NCBI RefSeq assembly: GCF_030704205.1
Contig: NZ_CP131913.1
Coordinates: 1,984,001 to 2,048,000 of the forward strand
Source of the DNA: Halomonas alkalicola
Lineage (GTDB): Bacteria; Pseudomonadota; Gammaproteobacteria; Pseudomonadales; Halomonadaceae
Length of the DNA stretch: 64,000 nt
Direction of reading: 5' to 3'
Shown here one piece after another: positions 18,072-27,785 of the stretch. Position 1 is the first letter of the stretch; every line of letters begins with the position of its first letter. The position numbers and the translations under genes were made by a program. Under the pieces are notes generated by a model. The model was not told the DNA's origin and ran no database searches. It saw only the letters and a program-made list of their open reading frames with translations.

Positions 18072-18151
18072 CCCAGCCGCGCCCTGATCGCGGCCTCGAT
18101 GCCCGCGGCATCCAGGCCGCACTCGGCAAGCAGCTCGGCGGGCTTGCCGTG
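18068..18151 (-). other. Detached C-terminal coding remnant of dxs
   Basis: In frame with dxs after the TAA at 18152-18154 there are 27 sense codons (HGKPAELLAECGLDAAG and following) and then TAG. They match the end of normal Dxs proteins, showing that the TAA arose from a single base change, most simply GAA or CAA to TAA. Confidence 0.8.
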
Positions 18152-19984
18152 TTACACATAGGCGTCCGGCAGCCCCAGGTTGAGCAGCGCCGCCTGCACG
18201 CCCTCGGCGGCCAGCAACTCGCCCACCGCGCTGCCGGCGCCGCCGGCCACCACGTTCTCCTCCAGGGTCACCAGCAGGTCGTGGCCCTGGGCCGCGGCCA
18301 GGATTGCCTCGCGGTCCAAGGGCTTGATGCTGCGCATGTTGAGGTGGGTGGCGTCGAGGCGCTCGGCCACCTCGGCGGCCGGCGTGTTGAGGCTGCCGAA
18401 GGCCAGCAGGGCCACGCGCCGCCCCGGCTCGGCGCCGCTCTCGCGGCGCGTCTCGGCCTGGCCGATCGGCATCGGCTCCAGGTGGGTAGGGATCGTGACG
18501 CCCGGGCCGGTACCGCGGGGGTAGCGCACCGCGGCGGGGCCGGGGTGGTGGTAGGCGGCGCTCAGCATGGCGCGGCACTCCGCCTCGTCGGCGGGCGCCA
18601 GCACCACCAGCCCGGGCACGCAGCGCAGGAAGGAGAGGTCCAGGCTGCCGTGGTGGGTGGGGCCGTCCTCGCCCACCAGGCCGGCGCGATCGATGGCGAA
18701 GGTGACGTCGAGGTCCTGCACCGCCACGTCGTGGATCAGCTGGTCGTAGGCGCGCTGCAGGAAGGTGGAGTAGATCGCCACCACCGGCTTCATGCCCTCG
18801 CAGGCCATGCCGGCGGCCAGCGTCACCGCGTGCTGCTCGGCGATGGCCACGTCGAAGTAGCGCTCGGGATGCTCCCGGGAGAAGCGCACGAGGTCGGAGC
18901 CCTCGCGCATGGCCGGGGTGATGCCGATCAACCGCTCGTCGGCCGCCGCCATGTCGCACAGCCAGTCGCCGAAGACGTTGCAGTATTTCTTCTTCGACGC
19001 GGCGGGCTTGAGCGGCGGCGGCGTCTGGCCGTTCTTCTCCGGCTCGCTCTTTTCCAGCTTGGTGATGGCGTGGTAGCCGATGGGGTCGGCCTCGGCGGGC
19101 AGGAAGCCGCGTCCCTTGCGGGTGCGCACGTGGAGGAACTGCGGCCCCTCCAGGTCGCGCAGGTTGCGCAGGGTCTGCACCAGCAGCGGCAGGTCGTGGC
19201 CGTCGATGGGGCCGATATAGTTGAAGCCCATCTCCTCGAAGAGCGTGGCCGGGCTGACCATGCCCTTCATGTGCTCCTCGGTGCGCCGCGCCAGCTCCAG
19301 GGCCCCGGGAAGGTGGGAGAGCACCTTCTTGCCCCCCTCGCGCATGGTCAGGTAGGGCTTGCTGGAGAGGATTCGCGCCAGGTAGCTGGCGATGCCGCCG
19401 ACGTTTTCGGAGATCGACATCTCGTTGTCGTTGAGCACCACCAGCAGGTTGGCGTCCACGTGGCCGGCGTGGGCCAGGGCCTCGAAGGCCATGCCGGCGG
19501 TCAGGGCGCCGTCGCCGATCACCGCGCAGGTGCGCCGCGTCTCGCCGCGGGCCCGGGCGGCCAGGGCCATGCCCAGCGCCGCCGAGATGGAGGTGCTGGA
19601 GTGGCCCACCCCGAAGGTGTCGTACTCCGACTCTGCCCGGCGCGGGAAGGCCGCCAGGCCACCGTGGTGGCGGATCCTCGGCATCGCCTCGCGGCGCCCG
19701 GTGAGGATCTTGTGGGGATAGGCCTGGTGGCCCACGTCCCACACCAGGCGGTCGTAGGGGGTCTCCAGCGCCTGGTGCAGCGCCACGGTGAGCTCCACGA
19801 CGCCGAGGCCGGCCCCGAAGTGCCCCCCGGAGACCCCCACGCTGTAGAGCAGGTAGGCGCGCAGCTCGTCGGCCACCTGCGCCAGCTGCGCGGTGGACAT
19901 GGCACGCAGCGCGGCCGGGGTGTCCAGGGTGTCGAGCAGCGGCGTGGCCGGACGCTCGGCGGGAATCTCGTCGAACAGCTTCAT
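18152..19984 (-). CDS. dxs: 1-deoxy-D-xylulose-5-phosphate synthase, C-terminus cut by an in-frame TAA
   Basis: Thiamine-diphosphate enzyme joining pyruvate and glyceraldehyde 3-phosphate, the entry to the MEP isoprenoid pathway. The ThDP motif [14 protein letters not shown] is near residue 150, with [15 protein letters not shown] in the second domain. The reading frame stops at TAA (18152-18154) after GLPDAYV. Beyond it the same frame continues with HGKPAELLAECGLDAAGIE and ends at TAG (18068-18070), which is the usual Dxs C-terminus. So 27 residues plus the residue replaced by the stop are lost (610 instead of 638). dxs is normally essential; either the short form works or the base is wrong. 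It is followed by no gene on this strand; ispA and xseB lie upstream. Confidence 0.93.
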   Translation of the reverse strand: MKLFDEIPAERPATPLLDTLDTPAALRAMSTAQLAQVADELRAYLLYSVGVSGGHFGAGLGVVELTVALHQALETPYDRLVWDVGHQAYPHKILTGRREAMPRIRHHGGLAAFPRRAESEYDTFGVGHSSTSISAALGMALAARARGETRRTCAVIGDGALTAGMAFEALAHAGHVDANLLVVLNDNEMSISENVGGIASYLARILSSKPYLTMREGGKKVLSHLPGALELARRTEEHMKGMVSPATLFEEMGFNYIGPIDGHDLPLLVQTLRNLRDLEGPQFLHVRTRKGRGFLPAEADPIGYHAITKLEKSEPEKNGQTPPPLKPAASKKKYCNVFGDWLCDMAAADERLIGITPAMREGSDLVRFSREHPERYFDVAIAEQHAVTLAAGMACEGMKPVVAIYSTFLQRAYDQLIHDVAVQDLDVTFAIDRAGLVGEDGPTHHGSLDLSFLRCVPGLVVLAPADEAECRAMLSAAYHHPGPAAVRYPRGTGPGVTIPTHLEPMPIGQAETRRESGAEPGRRVALLAFGSLNTPAAEVAERLDATHLNMRSIKPLDREAILAAAQGHDLLVTLEENVVAGGAGSAVGELLAAEGVQAALLNLGLPDAYV

Positions 19985-20000
19985 GGGCTCATCTGTCGTG

Positions 20001-20891
20001 TCAGTGGTCGCGCTCGATCATGTAGCGGGCCAGGGCCTTCAGGGGAATCGCGCCTTCGCCCAGCGGGGCGAGGGCCGCCACGGCCTCCTCCACCAGCTCG
20101 CCGGCGCGGGCGCGGGCGCCCTCGAGCCCCAGCAGGCTCGGGTAGGTGGGCTTGTCGCGAGCGGCATCCGCCCCGGACGCCTTGCCCAGGGTGGCGGTGT
20201 CGCCGGTCACATCGAGCACGTCGTCATGGATCTGGAAGGCCAGGCCGATGGCGCGGGCGTAGTCGTCCAGGGCGGCCAGGCGCGGATCCGTCTCGGCCAC
20301 GGCGACGAGCCCGCCCAGGCGCACCGCGGCGCGAATCAGCGCGCCGGTCTTGTGGCCATGCATGGTGGCCAGCGCTGCCACGTCGGGGTGGCCGCCCACG
20401 GCCGCCAGATCCAGCGCCTGGCCGGCCACCATGCCGTCGCGGCCGGCGGCCTCGGCCAGGGTGACCAGCATGGCGGCCAGCCGCGGATGAGTGGAGCGGG
20501 CCAGCACCTCGAAGGCGAGCGCCTGCAGGGCGTCACCGGCCAGGATCGCGGTGGCCTCGTCATAGGCCTTGTGTACCGTGGGCTGGCCGCGGCGCAGGTC
20601 GTCGTCATCCATGGCCGGCAGATCGTCATGGACCAGGGAGTAGGCGTGGACCAGTTCGATGGCCATGGCCGGCGCATCCAGGGCGTCGTCCGCCGCGCCC
20701 AGGGCGCGACCGGCGGCATAGACCAGCACCGGGCGCAGCCGCTTGCCGCCCACCAGCACGCCGTGGCGCATGGCGGCATCCAGGCGCGGCACCGCGGCGC
20801 CCCGCTCGCCGAACAGCGCTTCCAGCCGGGCATCCACCCGGGCACGATCCGCGGCCAGGCCGGCCGCCAGGGTCTCAGCGTTCACTCTCAT
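20001..20891 (-). CDS. ispA: Farnesyl diphosphate synthase (short-chain polyprenyl synthase)
   Basis: Adds isopentenyl diphosphate to dimethylallyl/geranyl diphosphate to make the C15 precursor of quinone tails and undecaprenyl phosphate. It has 296 residues. The first aspartate-rich motif is in [15 protein letters not shown] near residue 90 and the second is FQIHDDVLD near 220. [11 protein letters not shown] is the substrate-binding region. It overlaps xseB by 17 bases upstream and leads into dxs 16 bases downstream, the classical xseB-ispA-dxs operon. Confidence 0.96.
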   Translation of the reverse strand: MRVNAETLAAGLAADRARVDARLEALFGERGAAVPRLDAAMRHGVLVGGKRLRPVLVYAAGRALGAADDALDAPAMAIELVHAYSLVHDDLPAMDDDDLRRGQPTVHKAYDEATAILAGDALQALAFEVLARSTHPRLAAMLVTLAEAAGRDGMVAGQALDLAAVGGHPDVAALATMHGHKTGALIRAAVRLGGLVAVAETDPRLAALDDYARAIGLAFQIHDDVLDVTGDTATLGKASGADAARDKPTYPSLLGLEGARARAGELVEEAVAALAPLGEGAIPLKALARYMIERDH

Positions 20892-21165
20892 CCTCCGCGG
20901 GAGGGGCGAAGGGCGTCAGGGTCATGCCGCCCTCGGCGCCCTCGGTCAGGGTGCGCACCCTGAGCTCCGCCTCGTCGAGGCGGCGCTGGGCGTCGCGGGT
21001 CAGGCGAATGCCCTCCTCGAAGGCGGCCAGGGACTCCTCCAGCGACAGCTCGCCGGACTCGAGCCGCTCCACGAGCCGCTCGAGGCGATCGACGGTGGTG
21101 GCGAAATCGGTCGCCTCCGCCACGTCACTCTGCTGGCCATCGGGCCGCTGCCTGCGCTCCGCCAT
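20875..21165 (-). CDS. xseB: Exodeoxyribonuclease VII small subunit
   Basis: A 96-residue helical subunit that, with XseA, degrades single-stranded DNA. The core DFATTVDRLERLVERLESG-ELSLEESLAAFEEGI is typical. The chosen ATG at 21165 follows AGGAGAGC; an upstream in-frame start at 21282 would add 39 residues of unsupported sequence. It is the first gene of xseB-ispA-dxs. The acidic tail [11 protein letters not shown] is encoded within the ispA overlap. Confidence 0.9.
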   Translation of the reverse strand: MAERRQRPDGQQSDVAEATDFATTVDRLERLVERLESGELSLEESLAAFEEGIRLTRDAQRRLDEAELRVRTLTEGAEGGMTLTPFAPPAEDESER

Positions 21166-21395
21166 CGCTCTCCTCGCCCCGCTGCCGACTGCATCCGGCG
21201 TCTCGAAAGGCGACAGTATACACGCTCCCCCCCGGGCGTCGTCTGCCCCGGTGCCGGGTGCCCTGACTTGCAGGGCGTTCATCTTGGCAGCGCAGCATTT
21301 TCATCCTGGCTCATGGCGGGCCTGTGCTAGAATAGCGCCTCTTTTTTCCTACCTGTCACTGCATGCGGCACGCGCCGGAAGGGGTTGATTCGACC

Positions 21396-22646
21396 ATGGC
21401 CAAGACGTCCCTGGACAAGAGCAAGATCAAGGTCCTGCTGCTCGAGGGGGTCCACCAGAGCGCGGTGGACAATCTGCACAACGCCGGGTACTCGAACATC
21501 GAGCACCTGCCCACCTCGCTGGACGAAGCGGCGCTGATCGAGAAGATCCGCGACGTGCACTTCATCGGCATTCGCTCCCGCACCCAGCTCAACGAGCGCG
21601 TCTTCGCCGCTGCCGAGAAGCTGGTGGCCGTGGGCTGCTTCTGCATCGGCACCAACCAGGTCGACCTCACCGCGGCCCTGGTGCGCGGCATCCCGGTCTT
21701 CAACGCCCCCTACTCCAACACCCGCTCGGTGGCTGAGCTGGTGCTGGCCGAGGCGATCATGCTGCTGCGCGGCATCCCCGAGAAGAACGCCCTGGCCCAC
21801 CGCGGCGGCTGGCAGAAGTCGGCGAGGAACTCCCACGAGGCCCGCGGCAAGACCCTGGGGATCGTCGGCTACGGCAGCATCGGCTCCCAGCTCTCCGTAC
21901 TGGCCGAGTCGCTGGGCTTCGACGTCATCTATTACGACGTGGTGACCAAGCTGGGCATGGGCAACGCCCGCCAGGTGGGCAGTCTCGACGAGCTGCTGCG
22001 TCGTGCCGATGTGGTCAGCCTGCACGTGCCCGACCTGCCCTCCACCAAGTGGATGATCGGCGCCGAGCAGATCGCCCGCATGAAAGAGGGCGCCATCCTG
22101 ATCAACGCCGCCCGCGGCAGCGTGGTGGTAATCGAGGCCCTGGCCGACGCCATCAAGGCCGGTAAGCTCAACGGCGCGGCCATCGATGTCTTCCCGGTGG
22201 AGCCCAAGGGCAACGACGAGGAGTTCGAGAGCCCGCTGCGCGGCCTGGACAACGTCATCCTCACCCCGCACATCGGCGGCTCCACCCTCGAGGCCCAGGA
22301 GAACATCGGCATCGAGGTCTCCGAGAAGCTGGTCACCTACTCCGACAACGGCACCACCGTCACCTCGGTCAACTTCCCCGAGGTCGCCCTGCCGGCCCAC
22401 CCGGACAAGCATCGCCTGCTGCATATCCACGACAACGTGCCGGGCGTGATGTCCGAGATCAACCGGGTGCTCTCCGAGAACGGCATCAACATCGCCGGCC
22501 AGTACCTTCAGACCAACGAGAAGGTCGGCTACGTGGTGATCGACGTCGACAAGGCCTACGGCCCCCAGGCCCTCGATGCCCTTCGCCAGGTGGAACACAC
22601 CCTCAAGGTGCGCGTGCTCTACTCCGAGAGCGGCCAGCAGGCCTGA
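21396..22646 (+). CDS. serA: D-3-phosphoglycerate dehydrogenase
   Basis: Oxidises 3-phosphoglycerate with NAD+, the first step of serine synthesis. It has 416 residues, the E. coli-type length. The NAD motif GIVGYGSIGSQLSVLAE is near residue 157. The catalytic Arg is in INAARGSVV near 238 and the His in LTPHIGGST near 290. A C-terminal ACT domain (about 340-416) is present, so feedback by serine is likely. The start ATG at 21396 gives MAKTSLDKSKIKVLLLEG; an in-frame ATG at 21363 is upstream of the ribosome site. It is divergent from xseB. Confidence 0.96.
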   Translation: MAKTSLDKSKIKVLLLEGVHQSAVDNLHNAGYSNIEHLPTSLDEAALIEKIRDVHFIGIRSRTQLNERVFAAAEKLVAVGCFCIGTNQVDLTAALVRGIPVFNAPYSNTRSVAELVLAEAIMLLRGIPEKNALAHRGGWQKSARNSHEARGKTLGIVGYGSIGSQLSVLAESLGFDVIYYDVVTKLGMGNARQVGSLDELLRRADVVSLHVPDLPSTKWMIGAEQIARMKEGAILINAARGSVVVIEALADAIKAGKLNGAAIDVFPVEPKGNDEEFESPLRGLDNVILTPHIGGSTLEAQENIGIEVSEKLVTYSDNGTTVTSVNFPEVALPAHPDKHRLLHIHDNVPGVMSEINRVLSENGINIAGQYLQTNEKVGYVVIDVDKAYGPQALDALRQVEHTLKVRVLYSESGQQA

Positions 22647-22674
22647 CGCCTCCCGCCGCCTCCCGCAAGGCCTG

Positions 22675-22698
22675 CCGCCGCGTCATTCGACGCGGCGG
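22675..22698 (+). terminator. Hairpin after serA
   Basis: CCGCCGCGTC-ATTC-GACGCGGCGG, a perfect 10-bp stem 28 bases after the serA stop. It is followed by a weaker GGGG-CCCC stem and TTT near 22710-22726. A plausible transcript end, though the T-run is poor. Confidence 0.55.
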
Positions 22699-22725
22699 TT
22701 CGCGTTCAGGGGCCTCGCTCCCCTT

Positions 22726-22785
22726 TCCATGACCGGATTCTCCATGGCCGGACTCTCCACGGTCGAACTATCCATGGTCGAAGTG
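22726..22785 (+). repeat. Four tandem copies of a degenerate 15-nt repeat
   Basis: Consecutive 15-base units TCCATGACCGGATTC, TCCATGGCCGGACTC, TCCACGGTCGAACTA and TCCATGGTCGAAGTG. The unit length is a multiple of three, but no convincing gene uses it. It lies between the serA terminator and the enoyl-CoA hydratase start. Confidence 0.75.
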
Positions 22786-22845
22786 CGCGCCCACGGCCGG
22801 GCGCGCTAGGCTGGGCGTCAGACGCCGAACAACAACCGGGAGACC

Positions 22846-23621
<776 letters not shown>

Positions 23622-23634
<13 letters not shown>

Positions 23635-23716
23635 TTCGGGGCGACATCGGTAGTTCGGGGCGACATCGATAGTTCAGGGCAGCATCGATAGCTCGGGGCG
23701 CCCTCGATAGCGCCGG
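23622..23716 (+). repeat. Five tandem copies of a 19-nt repeat
   Basis: Units start at 23622, 23641, 23660, 23679 and 23698. The consensus is GCGACATCGATAGTTCGGG and the later units drift. The first unit supplies the end of the enoyl-CoA hydratase gene, including its TAG. Units abut without spacers, so this is a minisatellite-type repeat, not CRISPR. It ends 44 bases before the iclR operator. Confidence 0.9.
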
Positions 23717-23760
23717 GTGCCGGCGATCGCAAGGGTCGACGGCCTCGCGCAGAGAGGGTG

Positions 23761-23775
23761 TGGAAGTGATTTCCG
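23761..23775 (+). promoter_or_regulatory. IclR-type operator upstream of iclR
   Basis: TGGAAGTGATTTCCG matches the E. coli IclR consensus TGGAAATNATTTCCA at all but two positions. It lies just upstream of a candidate promoter GCGACA-N17-TATCCT ending near 23809, and 73 bases before the iclR start, so autoregulation is likely. Confidence 0.6.
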
Positions 23776-23848
23776 CAGGCGCGACAGCCCGCGGCCGACA
23801 GGGTATCCTGTGGCCCATAGCGGGCAGCCGATACGAGGAGAGTCGAGG

Positions 23849-24673
23849 GTGAGCGAGGTCAAGCGCAGGACGGCGGGACGACCCGCGGGATCGGGGAAGG
23901 CCAGCGGCGGCCACAGCCAGTCGCTGGTACGCGGGCTCAACCTGCTCGAGCGCCTCTCGGCGAGCCCCGGGGGGCTTGCGCTTTCGGAGCTGGCCGAACA
24001 GGCCGATCTCGCCCCCTCGACGACCCATCGCCTGCTCCAGGCGCTGCAGGGACAGGGCTTCGTCACCCAGGACAGCGAGCTCGGCGTCTGGAAGATCGAC
24101 GTCAAGACCTTCCGCATCGGCAACAGCTTCCTCGAGGCCCGCGACTTCGTGGCCACCAGCCGCCCCTTCCTGCGCCGCCTCACCGCCCTGACCGGCGAGA
24201 CCGCCAACCTGGGCATCCGCGACGACGGCACCGCGGTGTTCCTGGCCCAGAGCGAGTCGTCCCAGATGATGCGCATGATCACCCGGCTGGGCTCCCGGGC
24301 GCCGCTGCACGCCTCCGGCGTCGGCAAGGCGCTGATGGCCTGGCTGCCCGACGACGAGCTCGAGCGTGTCCTCGCCGAGCGGGGCCTGGCCCGGGTCACC
24401 GAGAACACCCTGCACACGCCCGAATCGCTGCGCGCGGGCCTCGCCGAGATTCGCCGCCAGGGCTTCGCCTGCGATCGCGAGGAGCACGCCATCGGCCTGC
24501 ACTGCGTGGCCGCCTGCATCCATGACGAGCACGGCATCCCGCTGGCCGCCATCTCGGTCTCCGGGCCCGTGGCGCGCATCCCCGAGACACGCCTGCTGGA
24601 GCTCGGCGCCCTGGTGCGCGACACCGCCGCCGAGATCACCGCCCGGCTGGGTGGACGGGTGCCGGAAGCCTGA
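23849..24673 (+). CDS. iclR: IclR-type transcriptional repressor
   Basis: A 274-residue regulator with an N-terminal winged helix-turn-helix (QSLVRGLNLLERLSAS, then LAPSTTHRLLQALQGQGFV). The C-terminal ligand domain contains HASGVGKALMAWL and the family signature region DREEHAIGLHCVAACIHDEH. The similarity to E. coli IclR, repressor of the glyoxylate bypass, runs along its whole length. The start is GTG at 23849 after CGAGGAG. Operators of the E. coli type occur upstream of this gene and upstream of glcB in this window, which supports orthology of function. Confidence 0.88.
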   Translation: MSEVKRRTAGRPAGSGKASGGHSQSLVRGLNLLERLSASPGGLALSELAEQADLAPSTTHRLLQALQGQGFVTQDSELGVWKIDVKTFRIGNSFLEARDFVATSRPFLRRLTALTGETANLGIRDDGTAVFLAQSESSQMMRMITRLGSRAPLHASGVGKALMAWLPDDELERVLAERGLARVTENTLHTPESLRAGLAEIRRQGFACDREEHAIGLHCVAACIHDEHGIPLAAISVSGPVARIPETRLLELGALVRDTAAEITARLGGRVPEA

Positions 24674-24692
24674 GTACCTCATCGTATCGATG

Positions 24693-24730
24693 ACACAGGA
24701 GCGCCCGGCCATGGCCGGGCGCTCCTGTGT
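24693..24730. terminator. Strong hairpin between iclR and the marR gene
   Basis: ACACAGGAGCGCCCGGC-CATG-GCCGGGCGCTCCTGTGT, a perfect 17-bp stem between two convergent genes. No long T-run follows, but position and strength suggest a shared bidirectional terminator. Confidence 0.7.
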
Positions 24731-24754
24731 AAAGGGGCTGATCGATTGATACAG

Positions 24755-25237
24755 CTAGCCGATACGCTCCAGTTGCCGCTCAAGCTTGCGCATCAGCTTG
24801 AGCAGCTCGCGATATTCGCTGTCGCTGAGGGAGGACACCAGCTCGGCCTCCCAGGCTCTCGCGTCAGGTATCAATTCCGACAAGAGCAGCCATCCTGACT
24901 CTGTCAGGCGAAGGTCGTGCAGGCGCTGGTCTCGCTGTGAAGGGGTTCTACTGACCAATTCGCGATCGACCAGCGCCTGCACCGCCCGGGAGACACGCGC
25001 CTTATCCATTCCCGTTGCCTCACAGATCTGCTTGGCATTCAGCACATCGCGATGACTGAGCCAGGCCAGCACTCGCCACTGGGCCACGTTGACCGCGTAA
25101 CGCTCCTCGTACATAGCGGCCAGCTGACCGCTGATGCGATCGGCGAGGCTACCAAGCCGGTAGGGAAGAAACTGGTCGAGATCGAGCCGCTTGGGCCCTT
25201 GCATTTGCACTTCTTGATGACTTTCGCCTGACGACAT
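24755..25237 (-). CDS. MarR-family transcriptional regulator
   Basis: A 160-residue MarR protein. The winged helix-turn-helix includes NAKQICEATGMDKARVSRAVQALVDRELVSR and the wing QRDQRLHDLRLT. The ATG at 25237 follows CAGGAGAGG; an upstream GTG at 25267 is in frame but lacks a ribosome site. It is divergent from hmgA, with two 14-base palindromes in the 115-base gap, so it probably represses the homogentisate genes and itself until an aromatic ligand binds. The ligand is inferred only from the neighbours. Confidence 0.88.
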   Translation of the reverse strand: MSSGESHQEVQMQGPKRLDLDQFLPYRLGSLADRISGQLAAMYEERYAVNVAQWRVLAWLSHRDVLNAKQICEATGMDKARVSRAVQALVDRELVSRTPSQRDQRLHDLRLTESGWLLLSELIPDARAWEAELVSSLSDSEYRELLKLMRKLERQLERIG

Positions 25238-25283
25238 CGTCACCCTCTCCTGTTCCTCGTGATACACACGCAGCCGGCTTATA

Positions 25284-25297
25284 GTTGCATATGAAAC
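25284..25297. promoter_or_regulatory. MarR-type operator, marR-proximal
   Basis: GTTGCATATGAAAC, a 14-base palindrome with one mismatch. It shares its GTT-N8-AAC frame with the site at 25324 and lies 47 bases before the marR start. Centre-to-centre distance to the other site is 40 bases, close to four helical turns. Confidence 0.6.
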
Positions 25298-25323
25298 CGC
25301 TTGAGCCTAGTATTGTGGCACTG

Positions 25324-25337
25324 GTTTCAATTGAAAC
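25324..25337. promoter_or_regulatory. MarR-type operator, hmgA-proximal
   Basis: GTTTCAATTGAAAC, a perfect 14-base palindrome 16 bases before the hmgA start. It would overlap the transcription start or ribosome-binding area, a typical repressor position. Confidence 0.65.
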
Positions 25338-25352
25338 TACTAGGCGGATCAC

Positions 25353-26666
25353 ATGACAATGACGACTTTCCTTAACTACCAGAGCGGCTTTCGCAACCAC
25401 TTCGCCAGCGAGGCGCTGCCCGGCGCCCTGCCCGAGGGGCAGAACTCGCCCCAGCGCTGCGCCTACGGCCTCTATGCCGAGCAGTTCACCGGCTCCGCCT
25501 TCACCGCGCCGCGCCACCAGAACTTCCGCAGCTGGCTCTACCGCATCCGCCCCTCGGTCTCCCAGAGCGCCTACCGGCCGCTGCCCGACCGTGCCGTGGC
25601 CACCGCGCCGCTGGCCCGCCCCGCCGCCGACCCCAACCAGATGCGCTGGGACCCGGTGCCGCTGCCCGAGGCGCCCACCGACTTCGTCGACGGCCTGCTG
25701 ACCATCGCCGTCAACGGCGATGCCGGCACCCAGGCCGGCTGCGGCGTGCACGTCTACGCCTTCAACCGGGACATGACCGAGCGCTTCTTCTACAACGCCG
25801 ACGGCGAGCTTCTGATCGTGCCGCAGCAGGGCACCCTGCGCCTGCGCACCGAGATGGGCGAGCTGGAGGTCGCCAGCGGCGAGATCGCCCTGATCCCCCG
25901 CGGCATCAAGTTCCAGGTGCGCCTGGGGGCGGGCGTCGACGCCGCCCGCGGCTATGTGTGCGAGAACTACGGCAGCCCCTTCGAGCTGCCCGGCCTCGGC
26001 CCCATCGGCGCCAACGGCCTGGCCAACCCCCGCGACTTCCTGAGCCCGGTGGCGGCCTATGAGGACCTGCAGGGCGACTTCGAGCTGGTGGCCAAGTTCT
26101 CCGGGCGCTTCTGGGTCACCGACCTGGACCACTCGCCCCTGGACGTGGTGGCCTGGCACGGCAACGTCACCCCCTACAAGTACGATCTGGCCAGCTTCAA
26201 CACCATCAACACGGTGAGCTTCGACCATCCGGACCCCTCGATCTTCACCGTGCTGACCTCCGCCTCCGACACCCCGGGGATGGCCAACATCGACTTCGTG
26301 ATCTTCCCGCCGCGCTGGATGGTGGCCGAGAACACCTTCCGTCCGCCCTACTTCCATCGCAACCTGATGAGCGAGTTCATGGGGCTGATCCACGGCGAGT
26401 ACGATGCCAAGGCGGAGGGCTTCCTGCCCGGCGGCGCCAGCCTGCACAACTGCATGTCGCCCCACGGGCCGGATGCCGAGACCTTCGAGAAGGCCTCGAA
26501 TGCCGAGCTGACGCCCCACTACCAGGGCGCCACCCTGGCCTTCATGTTCGAGAGCCGCTACGTCTACCATCCCACCGAGGCGGCGCTGGAGGCGGAGTTC
26601 CGCCAGCGCGACTACGTGGACGTCTGGTCGACCCTGCGCTCGCACTTCGATCCGAACCGGCCCTGA
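25353..26666 (+). CDS. hmgA: Homogentisate 1,2-dioxygenase
   Basis: Iron enzyme that opens the ring of homogentisate to maleylacetoacetate in tyrosine/phenylalanine breakdown. It has 437 residues, the normal length. The N-terminus [35 protein letters not shown] and the metal-binding C-terminal part containing [14 protein letters not shown] and HGPDAETFE are diagnostic. The start ATG at 25353 follows GGCGGATC. It is first in hmgA-fahA-maiA and divergent from the marR gene. Confidence 0.97.
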   Translation: MTMTTFLNYQSGFRNHFASEALPGALPEGQNSPQRCAYGLYAEQFTGSAFTAPRHQNFRSWLYRIRPSVSQSAYRPLPDRAVATAPLARPAADPNQMRWDPVPLPEAPTDFVDGLLTIAVNGDAGTQAGCGVHVYAFNRDMTERFFYNADGELLIVPQQGTLRLRTEMGELEVASGEIALIPRGIKFQVRLGAGVDAARGYVCENYGSPFELPGLGPIGANGLANPRDFLSPVAAYEDLQGDFELVAKFSGRFWVTDLDHSPLDVVAWHGNVTPYKYDLASFNTINTVSFDHPDPSIFTVLTSASDTPGMANIDFVIFPPRWMVAENTFRPPYFHRNLMSEFMGLIHGEYDAKAEGFLPGGASLHNCMSPHGPDAETFEKASNAELTPHYQGATLAFMFESRYVYHPTEAALEAEFRQRDYVDVWSTLRSHFDPNRP

Positions 26667-26695
26667 GCCACGCGCCCCTCACCCAGAATGACGAC

Positions 26696-26714
26696 GGGGC
26701 CGCCACGCGGCCCC
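26696..26714 (+). other. Hairpin in the hmgA-fahA gap
   Basis: GGGGCCGC-CAC-GCGGCCCC, a perfect 8-bp stem with no T-run, 28 bases before the fahA start. It may stabilise the upstream mRNA or tune expression inside the operon. Confidence 0.45.
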
Positions 26715-26741
26715 GCCCCCGACGACAAGGATTGAACGCCC

Positions 26742-27758
26742 ATGAAACTGGCCACCCTCAAGAACGGACGCGACGGTGAACTGATCATCGTCTCCCGGGA
26801 CCTCTCCCGCGGCGTCTCCGCCACCGACATCGCCCCCACCCTGCAGCAGGCCATCGAGGCCTGGGACGCGGTGAGCCCGAAGCTCGAGGCCCGCTACGCC
26901 GAGCTCAATGCGGGCAGCGCCGAAGGCGCCTTCGCCCTGGACCAGGGCCAGCTGCACTCGCCGCTGCCGCGCAGCTACCACTGGGCCGACGGCTCCGCCT
27001 ACCTCAACCACGTCAAGCTGGTGCGCCAGGCGCGCAACGCCGAGATGCCCGAGACCTTCTGGACCGACCCGCTGATGTACCAGGGCGGCGGCGACAAGTT
27101 TCTCGCCCCCTGTGATGACATCGAGGCGGTCAGCGAGGAGCACGGCATCGACTTCGAGGGCGAGATCGCGGTGATCACCGACGACGTGCCCATGGCGGTG
27201 ACCCCGGAGCAGGCGGCCGGCCACATCAAGCTGGTGATGCTGGTCAACGACGTCAGCCTGCGCGGCCTGATCCCCGGCGAGCTGGCCAAGGGCTTCGGCT
27301 TCTTCCAGGCCAAGCCCGCCTCCGCCTTCTCGCCCATCGCCGTCACCCCGGACGAACTGGGCGACGCCTGGCAGGACGGCCGCGTCCACCTGCCGCTGAC
27401 CGTGCACCTCAACGGCGAGAAGTTCGGCGAGCCCGAGGCGGGCCCCGACATGATCTTCGGCTTCCCGGAGCTCATCGCCCACGCGGCGAAGACCCGCTAT
27501 CTCGGCGCCGGCGCCATCATCGGCTCAGGTACCGTCTCCAACCCGGACGCCGACGGCGGCCCCGGCAAGCCGGTGGCGGACGGTGGCGTGGGCTACAGCT
27601 GCCTGGCCGAGGTACGCAGGGTGGAGCAGATCCTGCACGGCGCGGCCAAGACCCCCTTCATGCGCTTCGGCGACCGGGTGCGCATCGAGATGTTCGACCG
27701 CGAGGGCAGGAGCATCTTCGGCGCCATCGACCAGCAGGTGGTGAAGTACCAGCCCTGA
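26742..27758 (+). CDS. fahA: Fumarylacetoacetate hydrolase family protein
   Basis: Splits fumarylacetoacetate to fumarate and acetoacetate, the last step of homogentisate breakdown. It has 338 residues, shorter than eukaryotic FAH (~420) but usual for the bacterial homogentisate clusters. The metal-binding acidic residues lie in EHGIDFEGEIAVITDDVP near 145. VNDVSLRGLIPGELAKGFGF and GAGAIIGSGTVSN are further family motifs. It is between hmgA and maiA, and the maiA start follows after 27 bases. Confidence 0.93.
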   Translation: MKLATLKNGRDGELIIVSRDLSRGVSATDIAPTLQQAIEAWDAVSPKLEARYAELNAGSAEGAFALDQGQLHSPLPRSYHWADGSAYLNHVKLVRQARNAEMPETFWTDPLMYQGGGDKFLAPCDDIEAVSEEHGIDFEGEIAVITDDVPMAVTPEQAAGHIKLVMLVNDVSLRGLIPGELAKGFGFFQAKPASAFSPIAVTPDELGDAWQDGRVHLPLTVHLNGEKFGEPEAGPDMIFGFPELIAHAAKTRYLGAGAIIGSGTVSNPDADGGPGKPVADGGVGYSCLAEVRRVEQILHGAAKTPFMRFGDRVRIEMFDREGRSIFGAIDQQVVKYQP

Positions 27759-27785
27759 CGTCTCGAACCCAGCAAGGAGAGCCCC

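Noticed and set aside
22576..22809. A 77-codon frame with pentapeptide-like repeats (SMTGF, SMAGL, STVEL, SMVEV).
   Set aside because: It starts inside serA in another frame, has no ribosome site, and the repeat is better described as a 15-nt DNA repeat.
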